NCBI GenBank assembly: GCA_027063075.1
Contig: JAMOSM010000122.1
Location: forward strand, 1-7,495
Length of the DNA stretch: 7,495 bases
Origin: Nautiliaceae bacterium
Lineage (GTDB): Bacteria; Campylobacterota; Campylobacteria; Campylobacterales; Nautiliaceae
Reading direction: 5' to 3'
Shown: positions 1 through 5,539 of the stretch, in pieces
Position numbering within the stretch: position 1 is the first letter of the stretch
Layout: each line of letters starts with the position of its first letter
Notes under the pieces: generated by a model
What the model saw: only the letters and a program-made list of their open reading frames with translations
Told to the model about the DNA's origin: nothing
The model's database searches: none
Position numbers and translations under genes: made by a program

Positions 1-608
1 TCAAGTAAAATTTCAAGACCGTTTTTAACTATTTCACTTGCTTCTTTAATAATATAAATCCCAATTAAAATTGACAATATAAAATCAAGATAATAAAATC
101 CTGTAAATTTAACAATAATTAAAGAAACCAAAACCGCCCCGTTTGTCAAAAGGTCGGTTTTATAGTGCAAAAGGTCTGATTTTACAATTAAATTATCTGT
201 TTTTTTAGCAATATAATATAAAAACGTAACAAGTCCTCCGGTAGCTAAAATAGAAAAAAGCATCACATAAATAGAAATATCAATCTCTTTTATAGCTTCG
301 TGATAAATAATCTTTCTAATACCTTCATAAATAATAAAAATACCACTTGCAATAATAAAAAGACCTTCAAATAAAGCTGCAAGACCCTCAATTTTTCCTT
401 TTCCGTAATTAAATTTATAATCAGGCTTACTCTCACTAATTCTAACCGCAATATTATTAAAAATACTTATTACCATATCAAGAATTGAATCAAGAGCGCT
501 CGCAATAACAGCTACACTTCCACTCATAAAACCGACAATAACTTTTGCAACAGCTAAAACAAGAGCTGTTAAAGTAGCCACTGTCGTGGCAAGTCTTGGT
601 AAGCTCAT
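1..608 (-). CDS. Cation diffusion facilitator (FieF/YiiP-like) metal transporter, 3' end cut by window
   Basis: This is the N-terminal 202 codons of a membrane metal-ion/proton antiporter of the cation diffusion facilitator family; the rest lies beyond the left edge. Hydrophobic segments run at about residues 9-28, 29-55, 76-100, 112-134 and 156-190. The transport site matches YiiP/FieF closely: D40 and D44 in SALDSILD stand for its D45/D49, and H148 and D152 in LLHYKTDLLTNGA stand for its H153/D157, so Zn, Fe or Mn efflux is plausible. The second-site segment (PDYKFNYGKGK, 62-72) keeps the Asp but has Phe and Lys where YiiP has His71 and His75. The start is ATG at 608, with AGGAGC four bases upstream and a promoter further up. 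The cytoplasmic C-terminal domain is not visible. The family call is firm; the metal is not known. Confidence 0.93.
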   Translation of the reverse strand, partial: MSLPRLATTVATLTALVLAVAKVIVGFMSGSVAVIASALDSILDMVISIFNNIAVRISESKPDYKFNYGKGKIEGLAALFEGLFIIASGIFIIYEGIRKIIYHEAIKEIDISIYVMLFSILATGGLVTFLYYIAKKTDNLIVKSDLLHYKTDLLTNGAVLVSLIIVKFTGFYYLDFILSILIGIYIIKEASEIVKNGLEILL

Positions 609-629
609 AAAGCTCCTTTTTTTGATAAA

Positions 630-657
630 ATTATATCTACCTTGTAACATATATCAA
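630..657 (-). promoter_or_regulatory. Sigma-70-type promoter for the cation diffusion facilitator gene
   Basis: On the minus strand, TTGATA (657-652; one mismatch to TTGACA) lies 16 bp before a perfect TATAAT (635-630). Transcription would begin near 623, just ahead of the AGGAGC ribosome site (617-612) and the ATG at 608. This suggests the transporter can be transcribed separately from truD, which ends 60 bp upstream. Confidence 0.6.
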
Positions 658-668
658 ATAAAGAAGAG

Positions 669-1724
669 TTAGAAGGCTTTTATCCCCTCTTTTAGAAGCT
701 CAATTAAAACAGTGGCATAAGCACCTTTTGGCAAAACAAAAACAATTTCATATTGAGCATAATCTTTAAGATATTTTTTATCAATAATTTCAGGGAAAAT
801 CCAAGCCATTCTTCTATCACCCTCAGCGGGAATTAGCTCATCATACTTCTCTTCAATTTCTCTTGCCTTATCTTTTGCCCTAAGAGCCTTTTTGCCGGGC
901 AGAAGACCTGTTACAGTAATCTCTTTTTTATAAAACCTCTCAGTATCTTCAAGATTTTCAAGATAAAAATATTTTCCCATAGGATAATGGGTCATTACAT
1001 CTCCTGGGAAAAGTTTAAAGGGGTGTTTTTGGGCTTTTACAAACTTAATCAAATCTTTATCATACCCCGCCATTAAAAGCTCTTTTTCGCTCAAATCAAA
1101 AATATTACTCAGATTTATTCTCTCTTTTAACCAGTCATTAAAAAGTTTTGACTGATATGCACTTATTAAAAACTTCTCAAGCTTTCTGTTTTTTACAAAT
1201 TTATCACCTTCAATTATAGCCTTGCCCTCTTCCCAGTTGTTTCCAAATTTTCCAAACCTTTGATATCCAAAAAAGTTTGGGATTCCGTATTTTTTAACTT
1301 CTTTTAAAACCATATCGATTTTTTTAGCATCAACAGGTAAAACCTTTTTAAGTCTTACAAAAAATTTATTTCCTTTTAAATGACCAATTTTTAATTTATT
1401 TCTATGTAAATCCTGTTCAAGTATTTTTATATTTTTATCTTCAAACTTTCTAATTTCATCTCTATATTTTCTTGGAACGCTTATCCATTGAATCGTCATA
1501 CCTTCTTTGTCTTTAAGCCCGGCATATCCTATATCTCTTGCTTTAATTCCCGTTTTTGAAGAAAGTTTATTAATCATCTCAGGAGTGGTAAGCCCTTTTT
1601 TTCTTATCTTTAACATAAGCCACTCACCTGTATGGTCAAAAGGGTAAAGAGGAATCTCTTCAACTATGAAATTCTCACTGTTTTTATTAAAATGGAAATT
1701 TATCGGAGCGTGTGAATATACCAT
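669..1724 (-). CDS. truD: tRNA pseudouridine(13) synthase TruD
   Basis: TruD converts uridine 13 in the D-loop of certain tRNAs (in E. coli, tRNA-Glu) to pseudouridine; it acts in the cytoplasm without a cofactor. Counting from the ATG at 1724 (351 residues), the catalytic Asp is D72 in GYAGLKDKEG. Other TruD landmarks are KGNKFFVRLK (about 117-126), PNFFGYQRFG (149-158), the FLISAYQSKLFNDWL segment (185-199), GLLPGKKALRAKD (273-285) and EGDRRMAWIFPE (301-312). Length is close to the 349 residues of the E. coli enzyme. The reading frame extends two codons further to a TTG at 1730, but that TTG abuts the AAGG ribosome site, whereas the ATG sits six bases from it, so ATG is preferred. The gene follows the EI24 gene by 26 bp and is probably co-transcribed, although it may also have its own promoter. 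Confidence 0.96.
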   Translation of the reverse strand: MVYSHAPINFHFNKNSENFIVEEIPLYPFDHTGEWLMLKIRKKGLTTPEMINKLSSKTGIKARDIGYAGLKDKEGMTIQWISVPRKYRDEIRKFEDKNIKILEQDLHRNKLKIGHLKGNKFFVRLKKVLPVDAKKIDMVLKEVKKYGIPNFFGYQRFGKFGNNWEEGKAIIEGDKFVKNRKLEKFLISAYQSKLFNDWLKERINLSNIFDLSEKELLMAGYDKDLIKFVKAQKHPFKLFPGDVMTHYPMGKYFYLENLEDTERFYKKEITVTGLLPGKKALRAKDKAREIEEKYDELIPAEGDRRMAWIFPEIIDKKYLKDYAQYEIVFVLPKGAYATVLIELLKEGIKAF

Positions 1725-1730
1725 ACTCAA

Positions 1731-1734
1731 CCTT
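1731..1734 (-). promoter_or_regulatory. Ribosome-binding site deciding the truD start
   Basis: The minus strand reads AAAAAAGG followed directly by TTGAGTATG. The AAGG at 1734-1731 has no spacer before the in-frame TTG (1730) but a six-base spacer before the ATG (1724), so the ATG is the better start. Confidence 0.6.
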
Positions 1735-1744
1735 TTTTATTATA

Positions 1745-1753
1745 ATTATATCA
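1745..1753 (-). promoter_or_regulatory. Candidate extended -10 promoter for truD
   Basis: The minus strand reads TGATATAAT at 1753-1745, matching the extended -10 consensus TGnTATAAT. The TGA is also the stop codon of the upstream EI24-type gene. No convincing -35 box is seen, which is normal for Campylobacterota sigma-70 promoters. In an AT-rich genome TATAAT arises easily by chance, and the start codon is only 20 bp downstream, so the leader would be very short. Confidence 0.35.
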
Positions 1754-2407
1754 GCTTTTATATGTTTTTAATACAAGATGAGTCATAAAAATAAGCTGAA
1801 TCGTATATCCAAACCAAGAGACAACAGGTACAAAATAGACCACAGATGTTAAAAAGACAACTATCCAAGCCTTTATTCCAAGTTTTCTCTCAACTTCTTT
1901 AGGGTCAAAAAAAAGATAACTACTATCAAAAACAAGAGGTTTTTTATTTAAAATACTCCACATAAAAAGTTGGTAAAAAATATTCACAACAGGAATAAAA
2001 AGCATCCAAAACGTAAAAATACTAAGCAAAATATAAATTAAGAAAGATTTTATCGAAACCCAAATTCCATAAAGAGTATCTTTAAAAGAAATTTTTCTCA
2101 CCTGATAATGAAAATGTTTTTCATTTATTCTAAGAACAATTTTATCAATAAAAAAACTACTAAATACTCCTAAGGTCGAAATAGATAAAAGATAATAAAA
2201 AAGCACAAGTATAAGCCAGCCCGCAGAATTTATAATATCACTTATTTTTGAACCAAAAGGTAAATTCTCAGAATAAGAAGCTAAAAAATCTAGTAAATCA
2301 TCCCCAAACAAAAAAAACAAAATACCCCAGAATACCAAAGAAATACCTAAAGGCAACAGAGTATATTTTAATATTTCTTTATCAAACAAATCTTGCAGAA
2401 GTTTCAT
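1751..2407 (-). CDS. EI24/CysZ-like multi-pass membrane protein
   Basis: This 218-residue inner-membrane protein resembles the EI24-domain family, which includes the E. coli sulfate permease CysZ. Four long hydrophobic blocks are visible at about residues 15-34, 62-87, 119-152 and 179-213, some long enough to be helical hairpins. Family-like features are the segment IPVVNIFYQLFMWSIL (138-153) followed by NKKPLVFD (154-161). No signal peptide or soluble domain is present. It starts 9 bp after the thiL stop, with AAGGAAA as ribosome site, and truD follows after 26 bp. I recall a similar uncharacterised membrane gene near thiL and truD in Campylobacter. The family assignment is moderately confident; sulfate transport is not supported by anything nearby, so no substrate is given. 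Confidence 0.75.
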   Translation of the reverse strand: MKLLQDLFDKEILKYTLLPLGISLVFWGILFFLFGDDLLDFLASYSENLPFGSKISDIINSAGWLILVLFYYLLSISTLGVFSSFFIDKIVLRINEKHFHYQVRKISFKDTLYGIWVSIKSFLIYILLSIFTFWMLFIPVVNIFYQLFMWSILNKKPLVFDSSYLFFDPKEVERKLGIKAWIVVFLTSVVYFVPVVSWFGYTIQLIFMTHLVLKTYKS

Positions 2408-2416
2408 TGTGTTTCC

Positions 2417-3238
2417 TTAAAAATGATTTTGAGAACAGATACTTTTAAATTTCCCTCTTTTAGTTACAGCAAAAACAGTTACAGGGGTTTTTGTAAGTTT
2501 AGCAATATTTTTAATAATTTGTAAATATTTTTTAGAAAAAGTAAATAAAATTTCATACTCCTCCCCGCTGCAGCCAATGCTTTTTGGAAAATTGATAAAA
2601 AACTCATACCCTACATTTGAAGTTTCAGAAATTCTCTCAAGCTCTTTAAAAAGCCCATCACTTATATCACAAGCGGCAGTTATATACCTGCTTGCCTTAT
2701 AAAAAAACTTATCCCTTATAACAGGTTTTATAAATTTTGAATTTTTACTGACTTCCCCTCCTCTTAAAAGACGTTTTAAATCCCTGCTTACACTTCCAAG
2801 ATTACCTGTAAAAGCCACAAATTCATTTAATTTAGCTTTCCTTTTTACAGGCTTTTTAGCCTCTCCCATCATTGTAACAGAAATTGCTATTTTTTCATTT
2901 CTAATGGTATCGCCGCCTATAATCTCATAACCAAACTCTTTTGCCGCTTTTTTAAATCCTTCAGCCAAAAGCTTTATTTCATAAAGGCTTAAACTTTTAG
3001 GAAAGCCGACATTTAAAACAGCATATTTTATATCCGAATTCATAACCACCATATCGCTTATATTAACTAAAGACGCCTTATAAGAAATTTCATCTAAACT
3101 CATCCACTTCTTTTTAAAATGAATATCCTCAAAAAAACTGTCACTTGCAACCACATTACATCCGCTCAAATCAACAATCGCCCCGTCATCTCCGATATAC
3201 TTGTTTTTAAACTGTCTTATAAAAAACTCTTCTTTCAT
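2417..3238 (-). CDS. thiL: Thiamine-monophosphate kinase ThiL
   Basis: ThiL phosphorylates thiamine monophosphate with ATP to give thiamine diphosphate, the last step of cofactor synthesis. The 273-residue protein shows the order of motifs expected of this PurM/AIR-synthase-type fold: GDDGA (16-20), SDSFFEDIHF (32-41), NISDM (59-63), IIGGDT (106-111), the MMGEA strand (123-127), ACDISDG (189-195) and GEEYE (225-229). These carry the conserved acidic residues that bind Mg-nucleotide and substrate. It is about 50 residues shorter than the E. coli enzyme, mainly in its C-terminal part, which I believe is usual for Campylobacterota. Its ATG overlaps the stop of the upstream PAS gene as ATGA, so the two are probably translationally coupled; a GGAG lies 11 bp before the start, inside that gene. 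Confidence 0.92.
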   Translation of the reverse strand: MKEEFFIRQFKNKYIGDDGAIVDLSGCNVVASDSFFEDIHFKKKWMSLDEISYKASLVNISDMVVMNSDIKYAVLNVGFPKSLSLYEIKLLAEGFKKAAKEFGYEIIGGDTIRNEKIAISVTMMGEAKKPVKRKAKLNEFVAFTGNLGSVSRDLKRLLRGGEVSKNSKFIKPVIRDKFFYKASRYITAACDISDGLFKELERISETSNVGYEFFINFPKSIGCSGEEYEILFTFSKKYLQIIKNIAKLTKTPVTVFAVTKRGKFKSICSQNHF

Positions 3239-3693
3239 TTATTTTTTAACTCCAGAGCCTTTAATTTTTCATAAATTTTAACAGCTTTATTTATCTCTTC
3301 TCCTGTCGCTTCTTTTCCAAAAGCTATAAAACCCTCTATTTTTGAAGGTTCATTTACAATATCTCCATTTTTATCAATAGGATTTATATGCACCTTAACC
3401 CAGTAATGTTTTCCGTCTTTTCTCTTATTAAGAATAACACCGCTCCAAGATTTTGCCTGTTTAATGGTTTCCCACATCCTTTTAAAAACCGCTTTTGGCA
3501 TAAAAGGATGTCTTACAACAGAGTGAGGCTTTCCTATAAGCTCTTCTTTGCTATAAAGGGTAATATCTCTAAAAGCTTTAGAAACAAAAGTAATAATCCC
3601 CTTTTTATCAGTCCTTGTGATTAAAGTCGAATGTTTTATTCCGGCTTTTTCAAAATCGACTTCATCTTCAGCAGACAATAATTTCTCAAGCAT
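3235..3693 (-). CDS. Stand-alone Aer/CetB-like PAS redox-sensor protein (copy 1)
   Basis: This 152-residue soluble protein is essentially one PAS domain of the type found at the N-terminus of the E. coli energy-taxis receptor Aer and in Campylobacter CetB/CetC, which bind FAD and sense redox state. Matches to Aer run through residues 25-101: TRTDKKGIITFVSKAF, YSKEELIGKPHSVVRHPFMP (48-66), FKRMWETI and SWSGVILNKRKDGKHYWVK. The Arg-His pair (R61, H62) and W83 that correspond to flavin-binding positions in Aer are kept, but the Asp of Aer's RHPDMP is Phe here. No output domain or membrane segment is present; the last 25 residues form a charged helix that could contact a partner. It is preceded by AGGAGT five bases before the ATG, and its TGA overlaps thiL. 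FAD binding and a role in taxis are inferred from family only. Confidence 0.85.
   Translation of the reverse strand: MLEKLLSAEDEVDFEKAGIKHSTLITRTDKKGIITFVSKAFRDITLYSKEELIGKPHSVVRHPFMPKAVFKRMWETIKQAKSWSGVILNKRKDGKHYWVKVHINPIDKNGDIVNEPSKIEGFIAFGKEATGEEINKAVKIYEKLKALELKNK
3585..3626. repeat. Near-identical 42-bp segment shared by the two PAS genes (copy at 4126-4167)
   Basis: Positions 3585-3626 and 4126-4167 match at 41 of 42 bases by hand alignment, in the same orientation 541 bp apart. They encode the same part of the PAS fold (LITRTDKKGIITF and the residues after it). A second stretch around the IGKPHS/RHPFMP codons is also highly similar. This marks a tandem gene duplication that is either recent or kept similar by gene conversion. 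Confidence 0.85.
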
Positions 3694-3716
3694 AAATTAC
3701 TCCTAAATTTTAAGAA

Positions 3717-3722
3717 ATTATA
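3717..3722 (-). promoter_or_regulatory. Candidate -10 element upstream of PAS copy 1
   Basis: A perfect TATAAT occurs on the minus strand at 3722-3717, inside the 37-bp gap between the two PAS genes. It stands 23 bp before the ATG at 3693 and ahead of AGGAGT (3704-3699). No good -35 is seen; the upstream sequence is a T/A-rich run. It could allow separate transcription of PAS copy 1 and thiL. Confidence 0.35.
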
Positions 3723-3730
3723 CAAAGTTT

Positions 3731-4240
3731 TTAAAGTTTAAATAACACTTTTTCTTCCCACTCTTTTAATTTAGGTTTAGATAAAAGCTCAGCCTTTCTC
3801 ATTTTTCTATAAAGCATATCAGCTTGCGCCACTTCTCTTCTTGTAGGCTCTCTTCTTACAGCTATAAACCCTGCTATTTTATCAGGTTTATTATAAATAA
3901 TTTCGCCTTTTTCATTAAGAGGGTCAATCTGAACCACAACCCAGTAATATTTTCCGTCTTTTCTTAAATTTTTAACAACTCCCTCCCAATGTTCTCCCTT
4001 TAAAATAGTATCCCACATCTCTTTAAAAGCCCCTTCTGGCATAAAAGGATGCCGAACAATAGAGTGAGGTTTTCCTATAAGCTCTTCTTTTGAATACTTT
4101 GTCATATCCCGGTACGCCTTTGAAGCAAAAGTAATAATTCCCTTTTTATCAGTCCTTGTGATTAAAGCCCTTGCATCAAGACCTTCTTCCGCAAAGGTAG
4201 CTTCAATTTCAAGGGGAGTTACATTAGGTTTTGCCGCCAT
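3731..4240 (-). CDS. Stand-alone Aer/CetB-like PAS redox-sensor protein (copy 2)
   Basis: This 169-residue paralog of the next gene downstream also consists of one Aer-type PAS domain, spanning about residues 26-129. It has TRTDKKGIITFASKAY (29-44), YSKEELIGKPHSIVRHPFMP (49-68), FKEMWDTI (72-79), HWEGVVKNLRKDGKYYWV (84-101) and GFIAVRREPT. R63, H64 and W85 fall at the Aer flavin-pocket positions, and again Phe replaces the Asp of Aer's RHPDMP. The C-terminal 40 residues are Lys/Arg/Glu-rich and probably helical, and there is no membrane or effector domain. Size and layout fit Campylobacter CetB/CetC, which act with the chemoreceptor CetA; no CetA-like gene is in the window. It starts 9 bp after the upstream iron-sulfur gene with GGAGA as ribosome site, so it is probably co-transcribed with that redox gene. 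Flavin binding is inferred. Confidence 0.86.
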   Translation of the reverse strand: MAAKPNVTPLEIEATFAEEGLDARALITRTDKKGIITFASKAYRDMTKYSKEELIGKPHSIVRHPFMPEGAFKEMWDTILKGEHWEGVVKNLRKDGKYYWVVVQIDPLNEKGEIIYNKPDKIAGFIAVRREPTRREVAQADMLYRKMRKAELLSKPKLKEWEEKVLFKL

Positions 4241-4249
4241 CTTATCTCC

Positions 4250-4954
4250 TTAAAAAAAAGTACTTCCAAAATCTTGAATCGAAGGATTTTTATCACCATT
4301 TTGTAACATTTTTATATCAAACGCACTTGCTATTGTTTTTGGACATACCATTACACATTTCTGACAGTTTATGCAGTTATAAAGCCCGTTTTGTTTTGCA
4401 AGTTCTACTCTTTGCTGTTTATTGCTTTTATCTCTGCTGTCAAAAACAAACCTAAAATATTTTGTAAAAATAAAAGGTCCGGCAAAATTTTTATCATAAT
4501 CAAGAGCCTCACACTCTGCATAACACGCCATACATAAAATACAGTCTGTCTGTTTGTCGTACTTTCTTAGTTCATCAGGAGTCTGAAGACATTCACCTTC
4601 GCACTCTTCACCTTCAAAATACAATTTATTTTTTTTATAAGAATCTTCTATATAACTATGGTCAATTACCAAATCTCTAACTACTTTACTTCTGTCTAAA
4701 GGTTCAATTATAAGCTCATTATTTTGAATTAACTCCCTAACTTTGCTTTTACAGGCTAAAACACTTCTATCATTGACTTTAACAGCACAAGTCCCACAAA
4801 TACTACTCCTGCAAAAACTTCTGTATGCAATATCTCTTTTAAATCTATTTATTCTATCAAGAAGCTCTAAAACAGTCTCATCTTCTTTAAAATCCACTAA
4901 AAACTCTTCAAAATAAGTTTTATCTAAATTACCTCTTTTTATTAATAACCTCAT
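4250..4954 (-). CDS. Short fumarate reductase/succinate dehydrogenase-type iron-sulfur protein (second B paralog)
   Basis: This 234-residue protein is built like the electron-transfer subunit of fumarate reductase. An N-terminal plant-ferredoxin-like [2Fe-2S] domain carries C48, C53, C56 and C68 (FCRSSICGTC, then ACK). A C-terminal ferredoxin-like domain carries C138, C141, C144, C148 (CILCMACYAEC) and C194, C197, C200, C204-Pro (CINCQKCVMVCP). The last set is CxxCxxCxxxCP, which favours two [4Fe-4S] clusters instead of the [3Fe-4S] centre of classical SdhB/FrdB. Two extra cysteines, C118 and C122, lie in the linker. It is clearly related to the B subunit at 7326-6367 but lacks that protein's roughly 85-residue tail. 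The start ATG lies 26 bp inside the upstream kinase-like gene, with AAAGG nine bases before it, and the N-terminus aligns with FrdB proteins, so the overlap looks genuine. Its electron partners are unknown. Confidence 0.85.
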   Translation of the reverse strand: MRLLIKRGNLDKTYFEEFLVDFKEDETVLELLDRINRFKRDIAYRSFCRSSICGTCAVKVNDRSVLACKSKVRELIQNNELIIEPLDRSKVVRDLVIDHSYIEDSYKKNKLYFEGEECEGECLQTPDELRKYDKQTDCILCMACYAECEALDYDKNFAGPFIFTKYFRFVFDSRDKSNKQQRVELAKQNGLYNCINCQKCVMVCPKTIASAFDIKMLQNGDKNPSIQDFGSTFF

Positions 4955-5492
4955 CTAACATTACCTTTACTCTTTTTAAACCCTCTAAAGAAGAAGTTTT
5001 ATAATCTAAAATAAGCTTTTGAAGCTCCTTTTTATCAAAGTTTTCATCTCTTTGCAAATAATATCCTATTAACTGTAAAAAATTTCTCGGATTATTACTA
5101 AAAACAGCTCTTTCAAAATCCACAAATTTAGCTCCATCTTTTGTTAAAAAGATATGATAATATCTACCAAGCTGTTTATGAAAAACACCTTTTTTATCTA
5201 AATAAAAAGCTCCTTCAAAAGCATTTTTCAATAAAATATAATAATCTTTAGTCCCTATTAAATCTTTTAACACTTTCCCTTCAATAAGTTCCATCACAAG
5301 ATATCTTTTTCCTCTAAAAAGAGGTTTTGGAGCAAATTTACCATTTAAGAAGTTAAGTATTTCCCATTCTTTATCAATATTATAACTTTTAGACCATTTA
5401 AGAGCAGCCATTTGTCCATTTTCAAGTCGGACTTTATATACTTCTCCCCTATTGCCCTCTCCTATTTTACAAACAACATCATATCTTAACAT
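4929..5492 (-). CDS. Small protein-kinase-fold protein with degenerate catalytic loop
   Basis: This 187-residue soluble protein has the core of a protein-kinase-like fold: a glycine-rich loop GEGNRGEVYKV (11-21), the ATP-anchoring Lys at K32 (AALKWSK), a candidate helix-C Glu at E42 or E44, a hinge LVMELIEG (65-72), and a metal-binding VDFERA (124-129) in place of DFG. The catalytic loop reads FHKQLGRYYHIFL (104-116), so the usual HRD Asp is Gln107 and the Mg-binding Asn is Tyr112 or His113. It lacks most of the C-lobe, like small predicted archaeal/bacterial kinases of the RIO/Bud32 size class (COG2112 is my recollection). It could be a pseudokinase, a nucleotide-binding regulator or an atypical kinase. 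It starts with AGAGGA four bases before the ATG, 47 bp after the E subunit gene, and overlaps the next iron-sulfur gene by 26 bp. Confidence 0.75.
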   Translation of the reverse strand: MLRYDVVCKIGEGNRGEVYKVRLENGQMAALKWSKSYNIDKEWEILNFLNGKFAPKPLFRGKRYLVMELIEGKVLKDLIGTKDYYILLKNAFEGAFYLDKKGVFHKQLGRYYHIFLTKDGAKFVDFERAVFSNNPRNFLQLIGYYLQRDENFDKKELQKLILDYKTSSLEGLKRVKVMLDEVINKKR

Positions 5493-5501
5493 TTTATCCT
5501 C

Positions 5502-5522
5502 TTAATATAAATTAAATATTAA
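5502..5522. repeat. AT-only inverted repeat ahead of the kinase-like gene
   Basis: TTAATAT (5502-5508) and ATATTAA (5516-5522) form 7-bp arms around a 7-base loop in the 47-bp gap between the E subunit and the kinase-like gene. On the sense strand it follows a pyrimidine run (5539-5521). Made only of A and T, it would be a weak hairpin and may be a chance feature of base composition. Confidence 0.3.
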
Positions 5523-5539
5523 AAAAGAAAAAAGAAGAA

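Noticed and set aside
664..680. Similar sequence at the 3' ends of truD and the E subunit gene (CTTCTAACTCTTCTT versus CTTCTAATTCTTCTT).
   Set aside because: Short pyrimidine-rich match around two stop codons in an AT-rich genome; no hairpin or further conservation supports a shared element.
2248..2448. Plus-strand open frame of 66 codons opposite the EI24-type gene and the end of thiL.
   Set aside because: Antisense to well-supported genes, no ribosome site, low-complexity composition.
4929..4954. The 26-nt overlap as a sign of a frameshift or a wrong start for the short B gene.
   Set aside because: Both proteins look complete: the B paralog starts just where FrdB N-termini normally start and has a ribosome site, and the kinase-like frame ends naturally.
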